Below are positions 1 to 10,730 of a DNA stretch of 64,000 nucleotides, piece after piece. This stretch comes from Tubiluchus corallicola (taxonomy: Eukaryota > Priapulida > Priapulimorpha > Priapulimorphida > Tubiluchidae), in NCBI GenBank assembly GCA_030141605.1, contig JAQGDQ010000035.1, positions 819,501-883,500 on the forward strand, given 5' to 3'. A model generated the notes under the pieces. It had not been told where the DNA came from, made no database searches, and was given only the letters and a program-made list of their open reading frames with translations. The translations under genes were made by a program, and so were the position numbers. Every line of letters starts with the position of its first letter. The stretch's first letter is position 1.

Positions 1-136
1 AGAATGTGAACGTTTTTGGGGGAAACTTTTTAACGATATTTTGTTTGTTGAGGTAAATAAATATTACAGTATTACAGACCATAACGGATTTTATACAGAC
101 CGTAACAGATTTTTTACTTTCCCAATACGGCCCCTC

Positions 137-266
137 GTATACACGATGAACGCACGCACGCACCCACATATACACATACACACGCATGCACACCACCACC
201 CACACCCACCACACTCACGCCCACACCCACCTACCCACACGCACGCGCACGCACGCACGCACACAC

Positions 267-306
<40 letters not shown>
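137..306. repeat. CA/CACG-rich microsatellite
   Basis: A CAC/ACGC-rich tract grades into a nearly pure (CA)n run at about 260-306. Open frames read from it on either strand are Thr/His or Cys/Val low-complexity repeats and are not genes. Bases 1-136 to the left show nothing recognisable. Confidence 0.95.
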
Positions 307-309
<3 letters not shown>

Positions 310-1254
310 AAGAGAAAAAGATGACGATGATGATATTAATTAATCTTTTATTTTCCTCTATTTGCAGGAGCACAGTTGACATTTACAAAACTTAACATCA
401 TGTAGAAATTTACAATATTTCGAAATATATATTAGTTAATACATAAAATACCACATTATTATTATTATTAAAGGAAATTTTGATTGCATAAAACGGTTGA
501 TTCTTGACCTTAAAACTAGCATAATAATAAATTACTTGATGTAATAAACAAATTAGTAAAATTTCTTAAATGTAGTGTAATAATAAAGTAAAAAAAGTCG
601 TGCAATTGTACTGAGTTACATCAATTGATTAGTAATTGATTAGACATTTTTTATAATTTTGCAATTATTGTCAAATATTTACAGATCCAAAATTAGCTAA
701 AATTTTTAATTACTCAGTACAAATATATTATACCAAGGCACCCTGCACTAATTTTACACAAGCGTGCATTACTTTACAAAATCTAACTGTGTGGGTCACC
801 GCATAATATATCGCTCCTGAAATACATCTGTAAAAATTTCTTTTTGTGTTAACGCAAACAAAAAGTGAATGACTTTTTTGTCGCGTATTTCTAGGTTCAT
901 AGGTTCACATGTGAATGTTATGATTTTTGCTTTAACGTAATTAAATTTGCGTTAAAAAATTGCTAAACGTCGCTTGTCCAAGGAGAATAGTTACCTATAT
1001 GGTTTCTAATTTCCTAATAGGTAAAGCTGTTAGTTTGAAAAGAATTAGCCATACATTTGTGAATTGTGAAGCGTCTGAATTCAATTGTGCCCGGTTGCTC
1101 CAATGCCTTATGAAAAATGATTGAGCATTAATTTATGATAAATAAATTTTGTTCAATTGACCGTAAATGATGAATTTAACCGCGATTCATAAATTTCTTT
1201 CGTCTGTTATAGCATTTGCTTGCGAGGCTGTGACTGTCATGTGGTGCTTGAGGA
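307..1254. other. AT-rich stretch, nothing recognised
   Basis: About 950 bases of AT-rich DNA with a short ATT run near 458-470. I see no exon, element terminus or coherent coding frame on either strand. Confidence 0.6.
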
Positions 1255-1525
1255 AGTGAGTGTGAGAGAGTGTGAATGAATGGTGTTGTGCACCTTTAAG
1301 TTACATTAACTTGGAGCTAGATCTTAATATATTAATTATCCGTGAATTAATTATAATCATTGTCATTAGAACCTGTAGGCTAATATTTTATTTCGTAAAA
1401 ACAGGCGTCAAAGATAATGATATTGTAAAGGTATTTGCATTTGATTGTATTGTATTTACATTTACATCCATTACCAATCAGGCGTTTTTCGAATGTTCGC
1501 AATACAAACTATGTTCTTTAAAAAT
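1255..1525 (+). repeat. Diverged direct repeat, copy 1
   Basis: This segment and 2199-2430 share an ordered series of short matches: GTGAGAGTGT-like start, 'taagttacattaa', 'gctaatatttt', 'aaaacaggcgt', 'attgtattgtatttacat', and a 'cgaatgttcgcaata'-like end. Indels separate the matches. The pair looks like an old duplication, or two copies of one unclassified repeat, about 0.95 kb apart. No coding potential is evident. Confidence 0.65.
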
Positions 1526-1587
1526 AGAATTTGTTACAGCGGCTTCGGTCTAGAGAGTGTTCTGTCGTGAGCTTTCTTTCTGATGGC

Positions 1588-1800
1588 TTACTGGAAACTG
1601 CTGTCCAAGTTACTGTCAGAAAAAATTGCAAAATATGCGATACTAATTGAGCACGCTTTTGATAAATTAGCGAGAAAACTCGCTAGTCGGAACGCGCCGT
1701 TAGGTTTACTTAAACCTTTAACATAAATTTGATTACTGTTCCTTAAACTACAAACATGGTCTTCTTTATCACTTGCCGGGTTGTATTTTTCACTCATAGC
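1588..1800 (-). CDS. Weak candidate first coding exon or small ORF
   Basis: Reading the minus strand from an ATG near 1800 gives a hydrophilic start (MSEKYNPASDKEDHVC) followed by a more hydrophobic stretch, ending in a stop near 1588. A GT that could serve as a donor (AAAG|GTTTAAG) lies inside, so only the first ~28 residues might be a first coding exon. No family is recognised and no downstream exon could be connected. In AT-rich DNA an ORF this short is only weak evidence. Confidence 0.15.
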   Translation of the reverse strand, partial: AMSEKYNPASDKEDHVCSLRNSNQIYVKGLSKPNGAFRLASFLANLSKACSISIAYFAIFSDSNLDSSFQ

Positions 1801-2094
1801 AATTTCCATTACGATGCGGTAAATCATCAAAGACTAATAACATACAAGATTTACATCCAATTATTACACACAGTATAAATATTTTATATATTGAAATTAC
1901 GATGTTCAAAGTTAAATATTTGTAGGTGAAGCCACTTCTTTTTCACCTTTTCTTCCAGCTTATAAAGTTTGTTATTTATTATTGCACCTAGCACACCCTG
2001 GGAATTAACACAATTAATTTCCTTTGTGCCAATTTTCAAATCAAGTTTTAATAGAGAATCAAACTTGAAACACAGGAAAATTAATATGAAAAAA

Positions 2095-2195
2095 AACTGG
2101 AATGCAGCCAGGATTTGATCCAGTGACCTTCCGTACTTGCTAGCGGTCAAGCAGTCCAAAGTTATCGTATCCAAGCATCCCTTATAGCTGGCTAA
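2095..2195 (-). repeat. tRNA-like SINE head candidate
   Basis: On the minus strand a good RNA polymerase III B-box match (GGATCAAATCCTGG) lies about 45 bases after a possible A-box region. It is followed by a C/T-rich run that ends in a poly-T-like tract. This is the layout of a tRNA-derived SINE head. A functional tRNA is unlikely because the acceptor and anticodon arms do not fold convincingly by eye. Confidence 0.35.
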
Positions 2196-2198
2196 CAC

Positions 2199-2430
2199 AT
2201 GAGTGAGAGTGTTTGTGTGTGGTTTAAGTTATATTAATTTGTAAAAATGTATCTTATCGTTTTGTGGAAATATATAACCTATACGCTAATGTTTCGTTTT
2301 GTAAATGCAGGTGTTAACTGAAGACATTGCATAGCAAAAGTATTCGCATTCGCATTGTATTGTATTTACATATAACATTATTTGCATTCGAATATTTGCA
2401 ATATAGTTGTTTTTGAAGAATATTGATTGT
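2199..2430 (+). repeat. Diverged direct repeat, copy 2
   Basis: Second copy of the 1255-1525 repeat, matched in the same order and orientation but shorter, with several internal deletions. Confidence 0.65.
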
Positions 2431-3131
2431 TTGGCTTATTTAAGACCTTTGATATAATTTACATTTCTGTGCCATGACGTTCTATATATAGGGATGGTCA
2501 ATCTGTAAGGGATGAAGTCCGGACAGTCTTGACAGTGGGGAATTAATTGGCTTGGTGGTCTAAAGCGTTTTCAGTGTTTAACTCTGATTAACTGTGACCT
2601 TGTAACATCATAGCTGTCTACATCTAAACTTTCGTTTACTAAGAGGTTTTTTGATAGCTGTTATCACGTCTTGCATTAGAAAGTTTCTACTTAATGCTTT
2701 CAGATTTATTCCACAGTTTTCCCAGTTTTGATTGTCATTACTTATGTGATCACCACAAAAACTCTTATATAACACATTTATCAATTTCATCCCATTAATA
2801 GCTCGTCAGAGAGAGAAGATCAAAAAGACAGAAATATAGGATATATCGTTCCTCGTATGTATGCAGTATATATGGATTAGTGACTGTTGAGAAAAAATTG
2901 TTCTCTGTGTTTCACTTCACGAATACCAAACATTCTTTTCTATTTTTATCTCTTTGCGAAACACGTGACAAACTCATCTTTGTCGATTCAGTGTCTCATC
3001 TCATATGAATATTTTTAATAGCATTTATACGTCCTGTACTGAATGCTGGACATCAATTCCAGTATACTAAATTATATAAGAGAAAAAAGAGCGAGGAGGG
3101 GAGGTGAGCGAGGCAGAGCAAAAATTTTAAT
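2431..3131. other. Intergenic stretch, nothing firm
   Basis: A 60-codon minus-strand ORF begins with an ATG at about 2790, but it has no recognisable features. Nothing else stands out before the terminal exon that starts at 3132. Confidence 0.5.
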
Positions 3132-3800
3132 TTAATAAGCTTTTTGCATATGTTTTAACTTATTCTGTTTGATAATAGGTGATGGATAATGTACAAATCC
3201 AGACTCATCCAAAACAATAGACTTGTTCTTCACAGCAGGGCTCGCAGAGGATATCGTACCATCTGCCTTCAATGTAACGTGATTTTTGCCATACCGATCG
3301 CCTACCAAATCCTCTACCCAATAACCATGCAGAAAGGAAGCATACGCAACATGGAGATTCCAGAGAAATGTCTTTGATTGTTCATTAATAAAGCTTATTA
3401 TGGCAACTCCATTGTTTCTAGCGTATGACCATGTGGGTGGAGGTATCCGGCACCCGGGTGTGATGATAATTACTGCTCCCAAGGCGTTTACAGTGTAAGC
3501 CAACGTTACTGCTCTATCCACTTCTTTTTGTTTTATTGTTCGAGGCTGGTAAAACCGATTAGCACAAATAACAAGGCCGCGATGTGATTGAATAACATTG
3601 GTTCCATTATCAATATTTTTCCGTTTCGGAATACTTGGCAGGCTAAGCAAAATTTCCATGCGTTTAGCCCATTTTTTTCTGAAGCGACTTTTAACTTTTA
3701 CTCCTCCTAAATAACATTTAACCTCATGTTTGTCCTTGTCCATGTCAACTCTATAGACCTGATCCAAAACCTTGAGCAGTAGGTCTTCAATTTCCTTCTC
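3132..3800 (-). CDS. Terminal coding exon of the unrecognised gene
   Basis: The acceptor is the AG at 3801-3802, preceded in transcript sense by TTTGCAAATTTT. The exon encodes 222 residues plus a stop (complement at 3132-3134). The N-terminal part is charged and probably helical, with a basic cluster (KSRFRKKWAKR). Alternating hydrophobic strands follow, then a polar C-terminus. There is no signal peptide or membrane segment. The open frame is far longer than expected by chance in this AT-rich DNA. Confidence 0.7.
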   Translation of the reverse strand, partial: EKEIEDLLLKVLDQVYRVDMDKDKHEVKCYLGGVKVKSRFRKKWAKRMEILLSLPSIPKRKNIDNGTNVIQSHRGLVICANRFYQPRTIKQKEVDRAVTLAYTVNALGAVIIITPGCRIPPPTWSYARNNGVAIISFINEQSKTFLWNLHVAYASFLHGYWVEDLVGDRYGKNHVTLKADGTISSASPAVKNKSIVLDESGFVHYPSPIIKQNKLKHMQKAY

Positions 3801-6634
3801 CTAAAATTTGCAAACAAACAACGTATAATTCTGTAAAAAATATCTAGTAAATTATTCTTGTACAAAGAAGCGTAAAAGTGTAAAAACCACTAAAAGCACT
3901 GAACGATCCAATCAGTTTTGTAAACAAATACATATTACTAATTTCAAAATAAAATTTTATTGTCGACCGGTTTCGAACAATTGATGTTCATTTTCCTGGC
4001 ATCTAAAGCAGAGAAATTTTACCAGAATGTGGAACTATGAAGTAAAAATTTGGTGGAGAGATGTCAAATTATGCTTGATATATACAGATAATAGAGGGCT
4101 CGCCAAACATCTTTCAATCAACGGGAAGTCCACCTCACAATGGCCAGTGTGGCGTTTTAAAAGGCTAGCTGTTCCACAGCGACATAACTTTACTCACAAA
4201 CACAAACGCGCAAGCAGAATATACTTAAACATACCAAATATACTGCGAAAGTAACGTGTTTGCGTGGTAAGATTATTTTTTCGACAAAAAGAAGAGACGA
4301 AGGATGCCGATTGATCAAACGTGTGGAAGGCATAATGCACGAAAAACTTAACTTAAAAATTAATGAAAACGGTGTAGCTCTGTCACGATAATTATATTAT
4401 GACAATGAAAAACATCATTCTTTGCAAGACGACCTAAGTTGCCAAACTTTGTTTCTTTTTTCCATGATTTTGTTGCTATAAGTCCACTTTTCTAAAGTGG
4501 AGACGTAGCATATAACAACAAGATCATCAGCATACAAAAGTGAAAAATAAAACCAGGGCACTTGTTTCATTTGAAAAATAAATTATTAAATCCTTAATGA
4601 ATTACGTGAAAAGAGGAGGACTAAGAGAATCCCTTTGTAATACAGGGTAATACATAACCTTTTGCTAGGAGGAGCATGTACAAAAACGACGAGCAACATC
4701 ACATAGCAATTTAGTGCATCAATATATTGCTGAAACAATAGGGAATCTATATATGATGCCCTCAAAATTTGTGAACGTTTTAGTGTGAACGTTTTGTGCA
4801 ATATTGAGTTTATGACTGGTGCAGTGAACTGAAAACAGAGTAGCGGCCAATATGATAAAAACATTGCCAATAGCTGTTATTCAACGAACAAGTTTGTGAG
4901 ACATCTGAAGACATGTGGAAGGATTTTGAGTGCTTCGAGTTGCTATCCTCATCAGATCATTACCTCAATATTGTAGGCTGTCCTTGACGCGCGAGGCTGT
5001 GCACACTAAATTTTGTGACCGCGATAGATTTGCTATTGTTTGAGCAATATTTAGATGTATTAAACTGTTCTTTACTTTTACTCGTTGTTTTTGTATTCCC
5101 CTCGTAAAAGGCAATGTACCACTCTGTAAAATAATGGCAGATCTCCTTCGTCCTTCATGACGAATCACGTAATTCTTTGTCAGAATTTGGCAGGTAAACC
5201 GGAAGCTCTTACTAGTAATATTAAGCAGTGTAAGCAATTTTTTTAATTAAAAGAAAATAGTCCACCCTGCCAAAAGCCTTTAAAAGCCGTAAAGGCGGCA
5301 CACATTGCCCAAGTTATTTGATTTTCTGTTTTTTGTTTTTTGTTTTTGACCAATTGATTTTATTTATGATGACTTTAACAGAATAAAACAAGTAAAGTGT
5401 ATACATTAAATGATAAAATAGTTTATTAAACAAATGATTTAGTGTACCCATGCCATAGTGATGACACATTTCTAGTTATAGGCGAAATAGCTACACTGTG
5501 GGCAAATGCTCTTTTCGCTTAGTATCTGCTGTGTTCGTAAATTGAAAGTATAAAAAATATAAAATATTAGATTTGCAAATAGCAAGCTTGTGCATAAGAG
5601 GTTAACACAGAAATTCCACAGAGAAACTAAAAACTTCTGTTTCGTTTTGACACGCGCGTTTTTCTTTAATAAAAGACTAAATTATAATTGTTACAGACAA
5701 TAAGGTTTTGCATCGAACTTTTATCATGTACATGTGCTGCCGGTATCATAATGCTGTCTGCTATGCCAGCCGGGAAAAGCTTTGCATAACCATCACTAGA
5801 TGACAGCAGTTTGCAACATAACAGCACAAGTAACTGCTCAAATAACACACAAGCATTTATCAATATTATATTAGTCATAATGCTCAGTCACGGATGCCTG
5901 CACTTACCTTTTAATGCTTCAACTATTATTAGTAATTTTTTTCAAAATGACACTCAATACTAGAATGCGGATATATAAATTACTTAGTGACGCTCTTAAA
6001 TCAGTTTGGACTCAAGGAAGTTATCAGTTACGGGCAATGTTATTATGTAGTAGCTTGCTTCACTTATGCCATTAATCTCATTTCATCTTCTGTCATGTCC
6101 TCGACTTAGACCCGCCCACTCCCCGACCTTTGACCCGGTGTAAACATATTTCATTTAGCTAGTAAATGTGACCAGTGATTTTCGTTTTCATAGTTTCCAG
6201 CGTGTAAAAAGTCGAATTCCCAGCTTCTTAAAACGGCGGATGTACACCGTACACGCGGCATCCCCCCAAACAGCAAAATACGTGAAAAAGCTTTTACGAA
6301 AATTGATCACTGGCATATGTCAATAAATCCCGAGATTAAAAATATAAATAAATAAATTCTTATCAATCAAGGTTCTGAATCAATAAAAACAAATATTAGT
6401 TAGTAATTATTTTAATGTTACGCAGCTAATACTTTGAAAGGTAGAAAGTCTGATGTACATTTAGGATTGAATTAAGACCAAGCATGTGGAGCTGTGTAGT
6501 CCAGTGTTCAGGGCCGCACTGGACGTGTAATCTAAAGATTCCTGGTTTCAAACCTAGGATTACACGTGAGTTTTACACATTTCACTTTAGGCAAATTTGG
6601 TTTAAAAATTCAGCGCATAGATTGTTGTTGTGAG

Positions 6635-6714
<80 letters not shown>

Positions 6715-6925
6715 GATCATCATCATCATCAATATGGCTCAAGAATTACAAATAACGAACGTCGTTTTGATCATTGTTGTCGATTAGAATATTGAATAAC
6801 AATTAGTGAACAACAAACTCAGTCTTTTGAGAGCCTACACATTAATGCTATGTAAACAAAGCCGTGCTTACCTTCTTGCTTTTTGATCCACTTCGCACTC
6901 CCTTTGGCTTTTCGCTGTTAATCAT
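3132..6925 (-). CDS. Unrecognised protein gene, proposed multi-exon model
   Basis: The last exon (3132-3800) is solid: a 222-residue open frame begins right after an AG acceptor, starts with EKEIEDLLLKV and ends at a TAA. A compatible first exon lies at 6872-6925: ATG in the context AACAATGA, 18 codons (MINSEKPKGVRSGSKSKK), then a GTAAGC donor in phase 0. This matches the phase-0 start of the last exon. A middle exon may begin near 5823 after a good acceptor (TATTTGAGCAG), also in phase 0. The central part of the last exon (GLVICANRFYQPRTIK, then a hydrophobic AVIII strand and later GVAIISFI) has a strand-rich alpha/beta look that recalls restriction-endonuclease-like folds. That resemblance is only an impression; I do not recognise the family. 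The last exon is confident as coding; the joined model is inference. Confidence 0.5.
3966..3996 (-). ncRNA. Decayed hammerhead-like core at a retroelement tail
   Basis: On the minus strand a 5-bp helix (GAACA/TGTTC) is followed directly by GAAAC and then CCGGTCGACAATAAAA. This is the arrangement of hammerhead helix II plus the GAAA box, next to a polyadenylation-like tail. The upstream CTGATGA box has degenerated to AAAATGA, so it should not cleave. It is best read as the tail of an old Penelope-like or related element. Confidence 0.3.
4935..4955 (-). ncRNA. CTGATGA box of a second hammerhead-like tail
   Basis: On the minus strand CTGATGA (4949-4955) is followed by GGATAGCAACT and then CGAAGC instead of CGAAAC. 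Only the first core box is intact. Probably a relic of a retroelement terminus. Confidence 0.2.
6485..6565 (+). repeat. tRNA-like SINE head candidate
   Basis: The segment runs from GTGGAGCTGTGTAGTCCAGTG (A-box-like region) to a B box (CTGGTTTCAAACCTAGG), with spacing typical of tRNA-derived SINEs. The arms are too degenerate for a tRNA call. Confidence 0.4.
6640..6732. repeat. ATT/ATC microsatellite
   Basis: A pure (ATT)n run to 6713 is followed by (ATC)n to about 6732. The poly-isoleucine frame read through it is not a gene. Confidence 0.97.
6872..6925 (-). CDS. Proposed first coding exon, unrecognised gene
   Basis: ATG at 6925-6923 in a favourable context, 18 codons rich in Lys and Ser, then an exact AAG|GTAAGC donor in phase 0. 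It was chosen as the start because a TATA-like sequence lies about 95 bases upstream and because its phase fits the terminal exon at 3800. The short length keeps this tentative. Confidence 0.4.
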
Positions 6926-7016
6926 TGTTAAATGTTGTACTAGAAATACACGTGAAAAAGTTGTACAGTCGAACATACAAACGAACAAAACAATCGCCTG
7001 TTTTGCATGATGTGAA

Positions 7017-7028
7017 CTATATATAACC
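7017..7028 (-). promoter_or_regulatory. TATA-box-like sequence
   Basis: On the minus strand GGTTATATATAGTTC lies 92-103 bases upstream of the ATG at 6925. Initiation about 30 bases downstream would leave a 5' UTR of roughly 65 bases. TATA-like strings are common in AT-rich DNA; its position before a plausible first exon is the only support. Confidence 0.3.
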
Positions 7029-7489
7029 GTGGCAAGACAGATTGGTATGCTATAAAGTAAAAAAATGTGAATCAAAGTTATAGTGCGTCACAAAAGCAGC
7101 GGAATTAAAGCTCACAGATTGAGAGAGAAAGAGAGAGGAGAGCAGTGACCCACATGCAGCGCTTGACTGCATCCTAGTATTGTTATGTGGGTTGAGGTCT
7201 GTTCTTTTCCCCCAAGGCTTTTCAACTCAGAATTTATGACAATGATGTCTGATACAGCAGTTCAAGTAGCTGGCTTTTTTTCATACTATTGCAGCACATG
7301 AAATCTCTGCTGCCCAATTTCACGATGTAGCTATTAACTTTTGTTAATGTTTAATAATATTCAGTTTTTAATACACAAGTGTCAGCTTGCAATTGTTGTG
7401 AACTTTCGTAATACATACTGAACAACGCTAAAATAAGACAATCATTGTAAGGGTGGACGGACAATGAAAGACCCATCATTCACAAACCG

Positions 7490-7650
7490 ATCAAATACTA
7501 CAGGCTAAAGGACCACTAAGGAAAGGATCACCGGCCAAAGGGCTACCACAGACAAAAGTTCACCAGCCAAACAATCGCCGAACAACGAACCATTAATCAA
7601 AAATTCACCAGAAAAGAGTAGAAGCACTAGATAAAAGCTACCAGACCACG
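7490..7650 (+). repeat. Degenerate ~15-16-bp minisatellite
   Basis: About nine or ten successive units of 14-17 bases share a consensus near ATTCACCAGCCAAAG (for example GATCACCGGCCAAAG, GTTCACCAGCCAAAC). The composition (A/C/G-rich, T-poor) contrasts with the flanks. No open frame runs through it. Confidence 0.6.
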
Positions 7651-8229
7651 CAAAGGTATCAACCGTACACAATTTCAGACATTTTATGCCTTCTGCTGAG
7701 ATTATATATATTACTTCCAGAAGTTAAATTTTAAAGTTCTACATTTTGTATTTATCATCACTTAATAGGCTAAAAATTATGTTTTTTAAGCAGTGGATCA
7801 CTCAACTATGCTGTAACTAATTAACACTGCATTTTCTCATCTAGTGCTGTTCCACTGATGAAACAGAATGCAAGAACGAAGCCTTGTCTTTAACTGAGTT
7901 TTTTAACATCCGATAAGACCCTTTTTTAACATCAGATAAACGTAGCATCAGAATATTGTAAGAAAAAAATCAGCAAAGTTTTAATTGAAGAATAGAATGC
8001 ATGAAGTTATGATCGCAATTGGAAACTGACACTGGCAGACGCTAATTAAGGTCAAGCGTAGGAGTTAGATGCTTCATCGGCAGCATGTTCCCAACTATAA
8101 CATCCAAAGCGCTAATCCCGAGCTTAAAAATGTATTGATAAAATCTTGTTTAGTACGTAATGAAAGGCATAAACTGTTGTCGACAGCATCAAATAGCAAA
8201 CTCATGCTCTTTATAAAAATAATTGCTTT

Positions 8230-8890
8230 ATATCGATTGATTAGATTTTAGATTATATTTTATTTCAGTACACAGAGTAAAATATTACATATAATACATT
8301 TACAAAACACATAAAAATTATTTATAAAGCAGATTAAAAATACTGCTTAAAGATAAAAAATACATATTAGAAATATCTTCAAAATTTACAACTTAAAATC
8401 ATCACATATCTTTCAACAGTTTTTTAAAAAAATCAAATGACACGTCAAAGCTTATACAACTACTAGTTAAAATGTAATTTTTACTTGCAAGTATGCGATT
8501 TCTTAAGCCATAGCAACTATTCCTTATTAATACTTTAAAGCGGAACATTATTATGTACACATATGTAAAACATTCTCGTAGCTAATTTGTAATTAAAATT
8601 ATTACTAAGATCAACAACATACGTCGATTTTGAGCTTCGCAATATTATATCTGCTATAGAATATCCATGCTACAAATAATTCCACTGCAATGCGATTTCA
8701 ACAAGATACTTTTTACTTCCTTTGAACAATAACAAAATTCATTACAGTGTATTAGCTCTTGCAGAGCATAGTCTCAACTGGCAAACAATATTTAAATCAT
8801 CGCTGTAGGACACAACATTGAGGCTGAAATTATAAAAACTGCGTAACGTGCCCACACTAACTATTTTACAAAACTGTGTTCTTACTCGAA
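8230..8890 (-). mobile_element. LINE 3' end: decayed RT C-terminus plus 3' UTR
   Basis: On the minus strand, frame-shifted pieces line up with the C-terminal region found in some non-LTR retrotransposon ORF2 proteins. They are a piece containing SYSDDLN, a Cys-Ser-x-Glu-Val-Lys motif, a YNNNF-like motif, and a final FFKKLLKDM before a stop near 8420. An AT-rich 3' UTR follows with AATAAAATATAAT near 8265. The reading relies on remembered family motifs and several frame changes, so the clade is not assigned. Clearly non-functional. Confidence 0.5.
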
Positions 8891-8939
8891 ATATAGTTTG
8901 AGTGGCTCACTGAATTGAAGAGGATGGATAAAAAACTCA

Positions 8940-9235
8940 TCTGTCATTAGATGTGAAATTTGTTCTAGTATATTCGTTCGCAGCTTCACCTGTTTTGGTG
9001 TAAGTTTCTTTTAGAAAAAAACGACGTCAATGTCGCCATTTTGAATCTAAGATGGCAAGTCGAAAACCCGACTCTATCAGTTCATACCATTCATCGTAGT
9101 ATATTCTTATAAAGTATATTTGTGGAATCTTCCTAAAACGTTTTCACTGCCATCTTGAATTCAAGGTGACTGGTCAAAAACCCTACATTGACAATCGATG
9201 CAGAATTTGTTCTAGTGTGTCCCAGTCAAGTTTGG
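8940..9235. repeat. ~120-bp degenerate tandem repeat, block 1
   Basis: Three imperfect units are marked by 'ttgttctagtatattcgt'-like, 'gccatcttgaatc'-like and 'gtcgaaaacccgactc'-like segments, with the first motif near 8956, 9085 and 9205. Two more units appear at 10490-10730. Confidence 0.6.
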
Positions 9236-10489
9236 GATAGACATGAACAAAAGTTGCACGTCCTTTCATAGTCTCAAAATAGACAATTTATTGCCAAGAA
9301 CTTATGCCCTAATTGGCCTCATCAGTTGAAAATGCAAAAAAGTGTTAACAGGGACGCAAATAAAAGATAAAAAGTCAAATGAGGAAGATATCAATTTTAT
9401 ATTCATCATGATTATGATCATCGTGATCATTGTCATCATACTCACCATCGTCATTAATAATTATAAAGACATATTTTTGTTGTAAATGATAAAAAGAAAG
9501 GGCAAATTCTATTGTTTTGATAATTTTGACTACCAAACTTTTCTTAAATTGTCCGATATCCTAGGGTAATTGATTTTAGGATCAATTTGATCCTGTGGTA
9601 ACTTTTCTCGTTTAATCAATCGGGCAAATTTTGTGCCACGGATAATTAATGACAATTTTGCTCATTTGGATTAATGAATGGTAACAACGCTAATATAAAG
9701 AAATCAGCGTGAAATTTGAGGCAAACGTTGAGTGGAGCTATTAGGCTAACATTTTGTGTATTTTTTATAAAAGCACTGATTGTTGCACAGCTGTAACCTA
9801 TCATAATTACCATAACGAAGGCATAAAAGTAGGGGAACCGCCCGTCTTGTAATTATGGCTGCCATTTGTTAAAATGGCCGCCACATGACAGTTGCTGGAG
9901 ACCCATAACTGGGAGAATTCTAGATTGTAAATTGTGGGACAGTGGAAAAAGATTAATCTGTACCTGTATTGTTACAAAGTTAAATCCATAGTGCACAATG
10001 CTGGAGAAAAATAATATGTTGGTGCTCAGGTAATTAGGGCATTCAGTGGATGTGGTGAAGAATGCAGTGGAACACTTGGAACACTTAAAGCTTGACTATA
10101 ATCCAGTGGCTAAATTCGACCAGCCACTCCTTTCTTCAGCAAAAACAAACTGTGGTCAGTAGAAGTGGTGGCAGAAGTATGGTGAAGAGATATTTGTTGT
10201 CCTATTTGGCAGACTTTACTTTGAGATGGCGCACTGAAAACTCTGTGCGACTGGTTACAGGGAAGTGAATGGATTCAAGCAACTACTGGAGTCGTTCTTT
10301 TGCGAGCGTCTCTTATCAGTCAAACCTGGAAAGCACATCAAATCACAGTAGCAACACTCTCCATCAGATGACCCCTAAATGGAGGAAGTGGCCGACATAA
10401 AAGATGGGGAAGCTGTAAATTGAAACATGTTCTGCTATGGCCTTATAAAACTTCATGACTATCCGTTATGAATTTGCAGAACATTCGGC
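9236..10489. other. Stretch between two repeat blocks, possible insertion
   Basis: About 1.25 kb separates two blocks of the same repeat. Near its left end, on the minus strand, is CTGATGA (9319-9325), followed by GGCC-AATTA-GGGC and a polyadenylation-like CAATAAATT. This is another decayed hammerhead-like tail, suggesting that a retroelement landed in the array. Nothing else is recognised. Confidence 0.4.
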
Positions 10490-10730
10490 TTTATCGAAAA
10501 TGATACTGACGCCGCCATCTTGAATCCAAAATGACGTGTCCGCCATTTCATGCGAAATTTGTTCTAGTACATTTCTTTAAAGTTTCATGACGAGTCAGCG
10601 TAGACTCACGTAGCCGTAGGCTTTTTTCAAAAATAATATTATTGTCGCAATTTTTAATTCGACACGATGGATCGAAAATCCAACTCCGTCAGTTCATACA
10701 GAATTCGTTCTAGTATATTCGTGTGATGTA
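10490..10730. repeat. ~120-bp degenerate tandem repeat, block 2
   Basis: Two further units with the same ordered motifs: GCCATCTTGAATCC, then 'gaaatttgttctagtac', then 'cgaaaatccaactccgtcagttcatac' split by changes, then 'ttcgttctagtatattcgt'. Confidence 0.6.

Larger units (their letters stand above)
3801..6871. other. Presumed intron of the 3132-6925 gene
   Basis: About 3 kb. It holds two hammerhead-like retroelement tails (3970-3994 and 4935-4955, minus), a possible small exon (about 5700-5823, minus), a tRNA-like SINE head (6485-6565) and a long ATT microsatellite (6640-6713). No other coding signal is convincing. Confidence 0.5.

Noticed and set aside
41-343. 100-codon ORF across the CA repeat
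   Set aside because: His/Thr low-complexity translation of a microsatellite; its antisense frame is equally open.
4586-5237. Two minus-strand ORFs of 90-94 codons
   Set aside because: No domain, no consistent start or splice signals, and they run through a probable retroelement tail.
6566-6787. ORF with a poly-isoleucine run
   Set aside because: Direct product of the (ATT)n microsatellite.
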